64,000 nucleotides of DNA, from contig JBFMFC010000006.1 in assembly GCA_040752195.1 (NCBI GenBank), positions 1 through 64,000 on the forward strand, written 5' to 3'. Below the pieces are notes generated by a model, which was given only the letters and a program-made list of their open reading frames with translations, ran no database searches and was not told where the DNA came from. This stretch comes from DSNY01 sp040752195. Its GTDB lineage: Bacteria; Pseudomonadota; Gammaproteobacteria; Burkholderiales; Burkholderiaceae_F. This document shows positions 37,646 through 46,062 of the stretch, piece by piece. Numbering within the stretch: the stretch's first letter is position 1; each line of letters begins with the position of its first letter. Made by a program: the position numbers and the translations under genes.

Positions 37646-37863
37646 GCGCTGCAAGCGGCTGCTTAGCTGACAAGCAAGCTGGGAGCGGCATGTTGACTGG
37701 AATACAGAGACAGCGGACGCTCACACGCATTGCTGACGCACAGCCGGTGCACCAACAAATTTCTTGGGCTGGCAGACAGCCTGTGGAAACCCTGTGAACA
37801 ACCAGCGCGGGGCTGTGAACAACCCGTGGAAAAGCAGCGTCGAGCGACGGATGGCACGTTGGT

Positions 37864-37892
37864 TTGACGCCTCTCGCTGCATCGCGTCTAAT
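37864..37892 (+). promoter_or_regulatory. Sigma-70 promoter for rpmH-rnpA
   Basis: TTGACG (37864-37869) and TCTAAT (37887-37892) are exactly 17 bases apart, each one mismatch from consensus. The predicted transcript starts near 37899, giving a leader of about 139 bases before rpmH. It is the best-matching promoter I found in the window. Confidence 0.75.
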
Positions 37893-38037
37893 ACCGCGCT
37901 TTTCGTCGGCCGCGTTCGAAAGCGGCGACATATCCGCAAGTTAGCTGCAGTAACCGATCCAGTCCTGCACCCGACGGTCGGGCACGCACGAGCTGCGTTC
38001 GCCACCACGATGCGCGGCGACCGATTGAGGACCTGTC

Positions 38038-38178
38038 ATGTCAACCAAACGCACCTTTCAGCCATCCATCGTGAAGCGCAAGCGCACGCACGGTTTTCTC
38101 GTCCGGATGAAGACGCGCGGCGGACGCGCCGTGATCAACGCGCGGCGCGCCAAGGGCCGCAAGCGTCTCGGCGTCTGA
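38038..38178 (+). CDS. rpmH: 50S ribosomal protein L34
   Basis: A 46-residue basic protein, MSTKRTFQPSIVKRKRTHGF followed by LVRMKTRGGRAVINARRAKG and ending RKRLGV. This is L34 with two extra residues at the start. A GAGGA ribosome-binding site (38027-38031) lies 6 bases before the ATG. It is a structural part of the large subunit and is followed at once by rnpA. Confidence 0.98.
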   Translation: MSTKRTFQPSIVKRKRTHGFLVRMKTRGGRAVINARRAKGRKRLGV

Positions 38179-38615
38179 ACACGGCGACCCGCCTGCGGTG
38201 GCCGGCGCCGGCGCGGCTGAAGGCGCCCTGCCAGTTCGAGGCGGTGGCGGCGGCCGGGCGCGATGAAGGCTTTCGCGCCGCGCGCCGCTGGCTGGCGCTT
38301 TCGAGTCGATGGCGGCCGGCGGATTCTGGTGGCGTGCGATTCGGGCTGACGGTGGGAAAACGCAACGCGCGTCGTGCGGTCGACCGCGCGACTGTCAAGC
38401 GGATCCTGCGCGAGGCGTGCCGCCATGCGCGCGCTGAGCTCGAAGCCGCCTCGGCCGGACACACGGTCGATGTCGTGCTGCGCCTGAAGTCGCCATTGCC
38501 CGAACGCGATGCGCTGTCGCTCGCGCAACTGAAGCGCTCGCTGCGAGCAGAAGCCGACGCGTTGCTCGCCGATCTCGCCCGCCGGATCGCGCAGTTGCCG
38601 AAGCTTTCCGCATGA
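38175..38615 (+). CDS. rnpA: Ribonuclease P protein component, apparent CTG start
   Basis: The protein subunit of RNase P, which matures the 5' ends of tRNAs. The RNR motif region GKRNARRAVDRATVKRILRE is clear, and RLKAPCQFEAV matches the usual N-terminal helix. No ATG, GTG or TTG occurs in frame between 38012 and the conserved RLKAP segment. The CTG at 38175 overlaps the rpmH stop (CTGA) and gives 146 residues with a normal N-terminus. The alternative, the ATG at 38010, would give 201 residues and enclose rpmH in another frame. The gene is certain; the start is not. Confidence 0.88.
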   Translation: MNTATRLRWPAPARLKAPCQFEAVAAAGRDEGFRAARRWLALSSRWRPADSGGVRFGLTVGKRNARRAVDRATVKRILREACRHARAELEAASAGHTVDVVLRLKSPLPERDALSLAQLKRSLRAEADALLADLARRIAQLPKLSA

Positions 38616-38902
38616 AGACGATCCTGCTCGCGCTGATCCGCGCCTACCAGTACGTGCTTTCGCCGTGGGTCGGCGGAAGCTGCCGCTTCTGGCCGACCTG
38701 CTCCGAGTACGCGCGCGAAGCGATCGAAACGCACGGCGCGCTGCGGGGCGGGTGGATGACGATCGCGCGGATCGCACGCTGCCATCCGTACGGCGCCGGG
38801 GGCGTCGATCCGGTGCCGCAGCAGTTCCGCTGGCGCTGCTGGTGTCATCCACGCGCGGGCGACGAGGCGCAACTCGCGCCGACGAATTCGAGAATCGACT
38901 GA
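38612..38902 (+). CDS. yidD: Membrane protein insertion efficiency factor YidD
   Basis: A 96-residue YidD protein: LIRAYQYVLSPWVGGSCRFW, then PTCSEYAREAIETHG and ARCHPYGAGGVDPVP, with all conserved cysteines. It helps YidC insert membrane proteins. The ATG overlaps the rnpA stop (ATGA), and yidC follows after 11 bases. Confidence 0.97.
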   Translation: MKTILLALIRAYQYVLSPWVGGSCRFWPTCSEYAREAIETHGALRGGWMTIARIARCHPYGAGGVDPVPQQFRWRCWCHPRAGDEAQLAPTNSRID

Positions 38903-38913
38903 AGAAGGCTTCC

Positions 38914-40677
38914 ATGGCCATGGACTTCCAGCGCACGATCCTGTGGGTCATCTTCGCGATGTCCCTGCTGTTCCTTTGGGACCGGTGGCAGGTCTACCAA
39001 GGCCGGCCGTCGATGCTCGGCGCGCCGCCCGCGCCGCCCGCCGAAAAGAAGGCGGACGCAACGGCACCCAGCGCGCCGGCTGCAGCGCCGGCCGATGCAT
39101 CGGTACCGACCGCGGCCACGAAAGCCGAGGCCGCCGCGGTGCCGGGCGCGCCGCCCGCCGCGCCGCCGGCGGTCCAGGCCGCCTCCCCGGCGACCGAGCG
39201 CGTGCGGATCGAAACCGACGTGGTCCGCGCCGACATCGATCCGAACGGCGCGGTGCTCGCGCGGCTCGAGCTGCTGCAGCAGAACGTCGCGCCCGACTGG
39301 ACGCAGACCGGACTGATCGCGCTGTTCACCGGCAAGAAGCAGGACAAGGACCAGAACGTCGTGCTGCTCGATGTCAGCGCAAACCGCGTCTACCTGGCGC
39401 AGACGGGACTGATCGGCGCGCCGCAGGGCGCGAGCTTCCCCAACCACCGCACGCCGTTCACCTTTGCCGGCGGCGCGACGAAGCTCGGCGCCGGCCAGGA
39501 CGCGCTCGAAGTGAAGTTCGTCGCCGAGGCGGGTGGCGTCAGGCTGACCAAGACCTATGTCTTCAAGCGCGGGCGCTACGACGTCGAGGTCAGGCACGAA
39601 GTGCAGAACCTCGGCACCGAACCCCTGTCACCGGCGCTTTATCTGCAGCTTCTGCGCGACGGCAACAAGCCCGAGGGCGAGAGCGCGCTCTATTACACCT
39701 TCACCGGGCCGGCGGTCTACACCGAGGAGGGTAAGTTCCAGAAGATCGACTTCTCGAGCATCGAGAAGGGCAAGCAGTCGCACGCGACCAGCGCCGACAA
39801 CGGCTGGATCTCGATCATCCAGCACTACTTCGTGTCGGCGTGGGTGCCGCCGCAGGGCGTCAAGCGCGAGATCTACACGCGCCAGGTCGACAAGAACCTG
39901 TACGCGGTCGGGTCGATCCTGCCGCTGCCCGCGCTCGCGCCGGGCGCCGCGGCGTCGATGGCGGCGACCCTGTACGTCGGGCCGCAGGACCAGAAAGCGC
40001 TCGCGGCGATCGCGCCGGGGCTCGACCTCGTCGTCGACTACGGCTGGGTCACCTTCATCGCCAAGCCGCTGTACTGGCTGCTCGAGTTCCTGCACAGGCT
40101 CGTCGGCAACTGGGGCTGGGCGATCGTGCTGCTGACGGTGCTGGTCAAGGCCGCGTTTTATCCGCTGTCGGCGGCGAGCTACAAGTCGATGGCAAAGATG
40201 AAAGAGGTCACGCCGCGGATGATGAAGATCCGCGAGCAGTACGCCGACGACAAGCAAAAGATGAACATGGCGATGATGGAGCTGTACAAGAACGAGAAGA
40301 TCAATCCGCTCGGCGGCTGCCTGCCGATCGTGGTGCAGATCCCCGTGTTCATCGCGCTGTACTGGGTGCTGCTCGCCAGCGTCGAGATGCGCAACGCGCC
40401 GTGGATCCTGTGGGTCAAGGACCTCGCCACCCCCGACCCCTGGTTCATCCTGCCGCTGCTGATGATGGCGACCATGTGGGTCCAGTACAAACTGAACCCG
40501 ACGCCGCCCGACCCGGTTCAGGCGAAGGTGATGATGCTGATGCCGTTGATCTTCGGCGTGATGTTCTTCTTCTTCCCGGCGGGGCTCGTGCTGTACTGGC
40601 TGGTCAACAACATCCTGTCGATCGCGCAGCAGTGGTACGTGACCCGGCAGATCGCGAAGGCCAAGCCGGTCGGGTGA
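38914..40677 (+). CDS. yidC: Membrane protein insertase YidC
   Basis: A 587-residue insertase. The N-terminal helix MAMDFQRTILWVIFAMSLLF is followed by an Ala/Pro-rich linker, a large periplasmic domain (about 75-370) and the conserved insertase helices. The cytoplasmic hairpin has YKSMAKMKEVTPRMMKIREQ and YKNEKINPLGGCLPI. It inserts and folds inner-membrane proteins alone or with SecYEG. GAAGAAGG ahead of the ATG serves as ribosome-binding site. Confidence 0.98.
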   Translation: MAMDFQRTILWVIFAMSLLFLWDRWQVYQGRPSMLGAPPAPPAEKKADATAPSAPAAAPADASVPTAATKAEAAAVPGAPPAAPPAVQAASPATERVRIETDVVRADIDPNGAVLARLELLQQNVAPDWTQTGLIALFTGKKQDKDQNVVLLDVSANRVYLAQTGLIGAPQGASFPNHRTPFTFAGGATKLGAGQDALEVKFVAEAGGVRLTKTYVFKRGRYDVEVRHEVQNLGTEPLSPALYLQLLRDGNKPEGESALYYTFTGPAVYTEEGKFQKIDFSSIEKGKQSHATSADNGWISIIQHYFVSAWVPPQGVKREIYTRQVDKNLYAVGSILPLPALAPGAAASMAATLYVGPQDQKALAAIAPGLDLVVDYGWVTFIAKPLYWLLEFLHRLVGNWGWAIVLLTVLVKAAFYPLSAASYKSMAKMKEVTPRMMKIREQYADDKQKMNMAMMELYKNEKINPLGGCLPIVVQIPVFIALYWVLLASVEMRNAPWILWVKDLATPDPWFILPLLMMATMWVQYKLNPTPPDPVQAKVMMLMPLIFGVMFFFFPAGLVLYWLVNNILSIAQQWYVTRQIAKAKPVG

Positions 40678-40696
40678 AAACGACCCCTCCGCGGCC

Positions 40697-40990
40697 TCAG
40701 CGCCGGCGCCGCAGGAACAGCGGCCAGATCCACAGCGAAACGACCCAGCGCACGAAACGCGCGACGTTAAGCGGCTGCTTCTCGCCTTCCGCCGTCAGCC
40801 GGAACACGACGAACGCGCCGGCCAGGATCCAGCACACCAGGCCCGCATAGGTCCACGCGCGGCCCGCGTACTCGAACGGCAGCGCGCCGCCGATCAGCGC
40901 GGCGATCAGCACCGACGCGACGACCGCCAGCAGCGTGGCGACCAGCGCGTGCCGGTACTTCATCAACGGATCGTTGTCGTTCCATGACAT
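40697..40990 (-). CDS. Small membrane protein of unknown function
   Basis: A 97-residue protein with three hydrophobic segments (about 13-35, 44-62 and 78-92), starting MSWNDNDPLMKYRHALVATL. I recognise no family. It converges with yidC and is divergent from mnmE. Confidence 0.6.
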   Translation of the reverse strand: MSWNDNDPLMKYRHALVATLLAVVASVLIAALIGGALPFEYAGRAWTYAGLVCWILAGAFVVFRLTAEGEKQPLNVARFVRWVVSLWIWPLFLRRRR

Positions 40991-41031
40991 GCGCGCCAGT
41001 CTAGCGGCGCCGCTGTGCTAGCTTCGATCGC

Positions 41032-42420
41032 ATGGTTTCGGACAAGGACCCCATCGTCGCGATCGCCACCGCGCCCGGGCGCGGCGGCATCGGCATCGTG
41101 CGGCTGTCGGGCGCCGATCTGGCGCCGGTGATCGAAGCGGTGCTCGGTCCGCGCGCGCGGGCGCTGGCGCCGCGGCGCGCGACCTTCGCGCGGTTCCTCG
41201 ACGCCGCCGGTGAGGCGATCGACGAGGGCATCGCGCTGCTGTTTGCGGCTCCGCACTCGTACACCGGCGAGACGGTGCTCGAGCTGCAGGCGCACGGCGG
41301 CCCGGTCGTGTTGCGGTTGCTCGTCGCGCGCTGCCTGGAGGCGGGCCGCTCGATCGGCCTGCGGCTGGCCGAACCGGGCGAGTTCACGCGGCGCGCGTTC
41401 CTCAACGACCGGCTCGATCTCGCGCAGGCCGAAGCGGTCGCCGATCTGATCGACGCGTCGACCGCGGCGGCGGCGCGCAGCGCGACGCGATCGCTCGCCG
41501 GCGCGTTCTCGCGCGAGGTGCATGCTTTGACCGAGGCGCTCGTCGAGCTGCGCACGCTGGTCGAAGCCACCCTCGACTTCCCGGAAGAGGAGATCGACTT
41601 CCTCGAGGCGTCGGATGCGCGCGGGCGCCTCGCCTCGATCCGCGCGCGGCTCGCGCAGCTTCTGGCGCGCGCGCGCCAGGGCGCGGTGCTGCGCGAAGGG
41701 CTCGCGGTCGTGCTGATCGGCCAGCCGAACGTCGGCAAGTCGAGCCTGCTCAACGCGCTCGCCGGCGAGGAACTGGCGATCGTCACGCCGGTGGCCGGCA
41801 CCACGCGCGACCGGATCGCGCAGCAGGTCGAGGTCGACGGCATCCCGCTGAACGTCATCGACACCGCCGGGCTGCGCGAGACGACCGATCTGGTCGAGCG
41901 CATCGGCATCGAGCGCACCTGGGCCGAAGTCGAACGCGCCGACGTGGTGCTGCACCTGGTCGACGCCGCCGCGCGCCACACCGCTGCCGAGGCCGCCGAT
42001 GCCGCGATCGAGGCGCGCGTTCGCGAGCGCGCGCCGCGCGCGCCGGTGCTCACGGTGTTCAACAAGGTCGATCTGACCGAAACGCCCGCGCGCGCCGAGG
42101 GCGATTCGATCTGGCTGTCGGCGCTGACCGGCGCGGGGCTCGACGCGCTGCGCGCGCGCCTGCTCGCGATCGCCGGCTGGGAGTCGGCGGCTGCCGGCGA
42201 GCACGCGTTCCTCGCGCGCGCGCGCCACCTCGAAGCGCTGCGCGCCGCGCAGGGGCATCTGGATGCCGCGGCGGCACACGCCGAGCAGGGCAATCGCCAG
42301 CTCGAACTGTTGGCCGAAGAGCTGCGCCTGGCCGGACAGCGGCTCGGCGAGATCACCGGCGAGGTCACCGCCGACGACCTGCTCGGGCGGATCTTCAGCC
42401 GCTTCTGCATCGGCAAGTGA
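41032..42420 (+). CDS. mnmE: tRNA modification GTPase MnmE
   Basis: A 462-residue protein. The N-terminal folate-binding domain starts DPIVAIATAPGRGGIGIVRL. A helical domain carries the inserted G domain with GQPNVGKSSLLNAL, DTAGLRE and FNKVD, and the protein ends in FCIGK, whose cysteine is conserved. With MnmG it makes the cmnm5 group on wobble uridine 34. It closes the rpmH-rnpA-yidD-yidC-mnmE origin block. Confidence 0.98.
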   Translation: MVSDKDPIVAIATAPGRGGIGIVRLSGADLAPVIEAVLGPRARALAPRRATFARFLDAAGEAIDEGIALLFAAPHSYTGETVLELQAHGGPVVLRLLVARCLEAGRSIGLRLAEPGEFTRRAFLNDRLDLAQAEAVADLIDASTAAAARSATRSLAGAFSREVHALTEALVELRTLVEATLDFPEEEIDFLEASDARGRLASIRARLAQLLARARQGAVLREGLAVVLIGQPNVGKSSLLNALAGEELAIVTPVAGTTRDRIAQQVEVDGIPLNVIDTAGLRETTDLVERIGIERTWAEVERADVVLHLVDAAARHTAAEAADAAIEARVRERAPRAPVLTVFNKVDLTETPARAEGDSIWLSALTGAGLDALRARLLAIAGWESAAAGEHAFLARARHLEALRAAQGHLDAAAAHAEQGNRQLELLAEELRLAGQRLGEITGEVTADDLLGRIFSRFCIGK

Positions 42421-42561
42421 GGCGAATCGCCGCGGCGCAATGCGCGGCAAGCCGACACACGGCCGCCGGCAACGCTACCTCGGGTCTTGCTGCCGACACA
42501 TCGCCGGTGCAAGCTTGCCGTCCCGCCCGGCCGGCCGCCGCGAAAGAAGGAGAAGACCAAC

Positions 42562-44670
42562 ATGAAACGTGCCGTACGTGCGCTGTCCGCGGCGCTGCTG
42601 TCATGCCTTGCGCTGTCCGCGCTCGCCGACGAGGGCGGCGGACCACCCGTCGCGGGCACGCCGAACATCGCCCCGTCCTGGCTGGGCGAAGTCATCGCGG
42701 CCGACTACGACGGCGTGACGGACGATCTGCTGACCGCGGGGCTCGGCAAGACCGGCCTCGGCGGCGCCGCGCCCGCGGTCACCGATCCGGCCGATCCGAA
42801 GCAGCTTCGGCGGCTCGCGATCTACAACAACTACCGCGCGCTCGTCGACGGGAGCCCGCTCGGTGGCTACGGCACGCTGTACGGGCCGAACGTGAAAGCC
42901 GACGGCACCGTCACCGCCGACGAAGGACGCATCGCGGGGACCGAACACCTCGCGTTCGCCGATCGCGGCCGCGGCCGGCGCAACGTCACGCTGATGGTGC
43001 AGGTGCCGGCGAGCTTCGATCCGGCGAGGCCCTGCATCGTCACCGGCACGTCGAGCGGATCGCGCGGCGTCTACGGCGCGATCGGCACCTCGGGCGAGTG
43101 GGGGCTGAAGCGCGGCTGCGCGGTCGCCTACAGCGACAAGGGCACCGGCAACGGCGTGCACGATCTGCAGAACAACACGGTCAACCTGATCGACGGCGTG
43201 CGCGCCGATGCAGCGATCGCCGGCGACGACTCGAACTTCACCGCGCGGCTGTCGGATCTCGCGCGCCAGCAGTTCAACGCCGACACGCCGAACCGCTTCG
43301 CGGTCAAGCACGCGCATTCGCAGCAGAACCCCGAGAAGGACTGGGGGCGCGACACGCTGCGCGCGGTCGAGTTCGCTTTCTACGTGCTCAACGAGAAATT
43401 CGGCGCGCCGGGGCCGGACGGCGGCAAGCGTCGCACGATCGTTCCCGCCAACACGATCGTCATCGCATCGAGTGCGTCCAACGGCGCGGGCGCCGCGCTC
43501 GCGGCGGCCGAGGAAGACCGCCACGGCCTGATCGACGGCGTGGCGGTGTCCGAGCCGCAGATCCAGATCGATCCGCGCCGCGCCCCGGTGATTCGGCGCG
43601 GCAGCCTCGTCTACACCGGCGGCAGCAGGCCGCTGTACGACTACCTTACCTTCGCCAACCTGTATCAGCCGTGCGCCGCGCTTTCGGCGCGCGCCGCCGG
43701 CTCGCCGCTCGCGGCCTTCCTGATCGCGCCGTTCGCGCAGAACCGCTGTGCTTCGCTCGCGGCAAAGGGGCTGCTGGCGTCGACGACGCCCGCGGCGCAG
43801 GCCGAAGAGGCGCTCGACAAGCTGCTCGCCTACGGCTGGGAGCCCGAGTCGGCGCTGCTGCATCGGTCGCACTACGCGCTCGCCACGCCGGCGATCGCGG
43901 TGACGTACAGCAACTCGTACGGGCGCTTTTCGGTCGCGGACAACCTGTGCGGGCTCAGCTTCGGCGCGGTCGACGTGGCGGGTGCGCCAATCGCCGCGCC
44001 GGCGGCGGCGATCGCGACGATCTTTGGCACCGGCAACGGCATCCCGCCGACCGGCCCGATCCAGATCATCAACAACGACTCGGTCGGCGGGCCGCGCCGC
44101 GACGCGCTGTCGATCTCGCCCTCGACCCATCTGCAGGACTACAACATCGACGGCGCGATCTGTCAGCGCGAGCTGTGGACCGGCGCGAACCGCGACCGGC
44201 GGCGCGACGCGCGGCGCGTGCGGCGGGGTATCGCCGAGGTGCAGAGGACCGCGGATCTGAACGGCAAGCCGGCCATCATCGTGCACGGCCGCAACGACAC
44301 GCTGGTGCCGGTGAACTTCTCGTCGCGGCCGTACTACGCGCGCAACCGGCAGGTCGAGGGGCGCGCGAGCCGGCTGTCGTACATCGAGGTGACCAACGCG
44401 CAGCACTTCGACGCCTTCCTCGCGTTCGCCGGCTTCGACACGCGCTACGTGCCGCTGCACGTGTACTTGATCCGCGCGCTCGACGCGATGTACGCACACC
44501 TCACGAGCGGCGCGCCGCTGCCGCCCTCGCAGGTCGTTCGCACGACGCCGCGCGGCGGCACCTCGCCGGCGCCGGCGCTCACGCCCGCCAACGTGCCGGT
44601 GTGGTCGGCCGACCCACCGGCGGCCGATCGCATCGAGTTCGACGGCGACACGCTGACGATTCCCGACTGA
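42562..44670 (+). CDS. Secreted D-(-)-3-hydroxybutyrate oligomer hydrolase
   Basis: A 702-residue protein with a signal peptide (MKRAVRALSAALLSCLALSA). It matches the 3HB-oligomer hydrolase family known from Ralstonia and Acidovorax. Signs are YNNYRALVDGSPLGGYGTLY, VTGTSSGSRGVYGAIGTSGE and the probable serine site IASSASNGAGAAL, with a late HGRNDTLVPV holding the acid residue. It degrades short poly-3-hydroxybutyrate products to the monomer. A strong AAGGAG ribosome-binding site precedes the ATG. No PHB depolymerase gene is adjacent. Confidence 0.9.
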   Translation: MKRAVRALSAALLSCLALSALADEGGGPPVAGTPNIAPSWLGEVIAADYDGVTDDLLTAGLGKTGLGGAAPAVTDPADPKQLRRLAIYNNYRALVDGSPLGGYGTLYGPNVKADGTVTADEGRIAGTEHLAFADRGRGRRNVTLMVQVPASFDPARPCIVTGTSSGSRGVYGAIGTSGEWGLKRGCAVAYSDKGTGNGVHDLQNNTVNLIDGVRADAAIAGDDSNFTARLSDLARQQFNADTPNRFAVKHAHSQQNPEKDWGRDTLRAVEFAFYVLNEKFGAPGPDGGKRRTIVPANTIVIASSASNGAGAALAAAEEDRHGLIDGVAVSEPQIQIDPRRAPVIRRGSLVYTGGSRPLYDYLTFANLYQPCAALSARAAGSPLAAFLIAPFAQNRCASLAAKGLLASTTPAAQAEEALDKLLAYGWEPESALLHRSHYALATPAIAVTYSNSYGRFSVADNLCGLSFGAVDVAGAPIAAPAAAIATIFGTGNGIPPTGPIQIINNDSVGGPRRDALSISPSTHLQDYNIDGAICQRELWTGANRDRRRDARRVRRGIAEVQRTADLNGKPAIIVHGRNDTLVPVNFSSRPYYARNRQVEGRASRLSYIEVTNAQHFDAFLAFAGFDTRYVPLHVYLIRALDAMYAHLTSGAPLPPSQVVRTTPRGGTSPAPALTPANVPVWSADPPAADRIEFDGDTLTIPD

Positions 44671-44689
44671 TTCCCGATCCTCTTTGCAC

Positions 44690-44720
44690 CGCGCCGCGCC
44701 GACCGCGCCGGCGCGGCGCG
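44690..44720 (+). terminator. Strong GC hairpin after the oligomer hydrolase
   Basis: CGCGCCGCGCCG (44690-44701) pairs perfectly with CGGCGCGGCGCG (44709-44720) around a 7-base loop. It starts 20 bases after the stop codon. There is no U-tract, so it is a U-less terminator or a transcript-end stabiliser. Confidence 0.45.
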
Positions 44721-44803
44721 AAAGCGCGCGCTCGCGGCGCCGATCGCCGCCGCCGCGGCGCACGCGTCCGGTAGCATCGCCCGACTAACGAGTGGTGAGG
44801 GCG

Positions 44804-46060
44804 ATGACGACCCGGACCGAGGCGGCGTCACTGAGCAAACTGGCGATCGACCGCGCGGTGCCGCTGCGCCGCAGCCGTCCGTGGTGGAGGCGCTGGTGGG
44901 TGTGGCTCGCGGTCGTGCTCGTCGTCGCCGGCGCGACGATCGGGGCGCTGCAGCGTTCGCGCCCGCTCGCGGTCGAGATCGGTACGGTGGTCGCGGCGTA
45001 CCCGTCGCAGTCGATCGCGGTGCTCAACGCGACCGGGCGCGTGGTCGCGGCGCGCCGCGCGTCGGTGTCGAGCAAGGCGACCGGACGGCTCGACTGGCTC
45101 GGCGTACAGGAAGGCCAGCGCGTCAAGGAAGGCGAGCTGATCGCGCGGCTCGAAAACCGCGATGTCGCCGCCAGCCGCGAGCAGGCCGCCGCGGGCGTCG
45201 AGGCGGCGCGCGCCAACCTCGTTCAAGGCGAGGCCGAGCTCGCCGACGCCGAAGCGGCGCTGGCGCGCGCGCAGGAGCTCGCGGCGAAGGACTTCGTCTC
45301 GGCTTCCGCGGTCGATGCCGCGCAGGCGCGCTACCGCAAGGCGCGCGCGGCGATCGAGTCGCTGCGCGCGAACATCCGCGTCGCGGAGGCGAACCTGCGC
45401 GCCGCCAGCGTCGCCTTCGAGCAGACGCTGATTCGCGCGCCCTTCACCGGCATCGTGCTGACCAAGAGCGCGAACGTCGGCGACATCGTCACGCCGTTTT
45501 CGTCGGCGGCGGGAACGACCGGCGCGGTCGTCACGATGGCCGACATGAGCACGCTCGAAGTCGAGGCCGACGTCTCCGAGTCGAGCATCGCGAAGATCGG
45601 CCTCGACCAGCCCGCCGAGATCCAGCTCGACGCCTACCCCGACCTGCGGCTGGCGGGCTCGGTGTCGCGCATCGTGCCGACGGTGGACCGCAGCAAGGCC
45701 ACGCTGCTGGTCAAGGTGCGCTTCGACGAAACCGATGCGCGCGTGCTGCCCGACATGAGCGCGAAGATCGCGTTCCTGTCGCGCCGGCTTGCGCCCGCCG
45801 AGCGCAGACCGGTGCCGGCGGTGCGGCCCGAGGCGATCGTCAGCCGCGACGGCAGGGACTACGTGTACGTCGTCGCGGGCAAGGCCGGCGCGGCGAAGGG
45901 CGAGGACGGAGGCGCCGAGGTCAAGCTGACGCCGGTGGCGGTGACCGGCAAGGTGGGCGACCTGGTGCGCGTCGAGGGGCTGGCGCCCGGCGCGCGCGTG
46001 GTGATCGCCCCGCCCGGGCGGCTCGCCGACGGGCAGACGGTCAGCGCCTTGAAGAAGTGA
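44804..46060 (+). CDS. HlyD/MacA-type periplasmic adaptor of an ABC exporter
   Basis: A 418-residue membrane-fusion protein. One N-terminal helix (about 30-50) is followed by a lipoyl half-domain, a coiled-coil hairpin (AREQAAAGVEAARANLVQGE region) and the second lipoyl half with IRAPFTGIVLTKSANVGDIV, then beta-barrel and membrane-proximal domains. It would link the ABC complex encoded next to an outer-membrane channel, which is not encoded here. I preferred the ATG at 44804 over a GTG at 44792. Confidence 0.9.
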   Translation: MTTRTEAASLSKLAIDRAVPLRRSRPWWRRWWVWLAVVLVVAGATIGALQRSRPLAVEIGTVVAAYPSQSIAVLNATGRVVAARRASVSSKATGRLDWLGVQEGQRVKEGELIARLENRDVAASREQAAAGVEAARANLVQGEAELADAEAALARAQELAAKDFVSASAVDAAQARYRKARAAIESLRANIRVAEANLRAASVAFEQTLIRAPFTGIVLTKSANVGDIVTPFSSAAGTTGAVVTMADMSTLEVEADVSESSIAKIGLDQPAEIQLDAYPDLRLAGSVSRIVPTVDRSKATLLVKVRFDETDARVLPDMSAKIAFLSRRLAPAERRPVPAVRPEAIVSRDGRDYVYVVAGKAGAAKGEDGGAEVKLTPVAVTGKVGDLVRVEGLAPGARVVIAPPGRLADGQTVSALKK

Positions 46061-46062
46061 CG

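Larger units (their letters stand above)
37420..38037. other. Chromosomal replication origin (oriC)
   Basis: The dnaA-rpmH intergenic region where gene direction switches. It has a perfect DnaA box TTATCCACA (37637-37645) and a cluster on the other strand: TGTGGAAAC (37782-37790), TGTGAACAA (37793-37801), TGTGAACAA (37814-37822) and CGTGGAAAA (37825-37833). An A/T-rich patch, AACAAATTT (37754-37762), next to the cluster may be the unwinding site. Replication should proceed both ways from here. Confidence 0.85.

Noticed and set aside
37764..38037. rnpA-frame reading from an ATG at 37764 through oriC
   Set aside because: The segment covers DnaA boxes and the rpmH promoter and has no protein-like pattern, so rnpA cannot plausibly start that far upstream.
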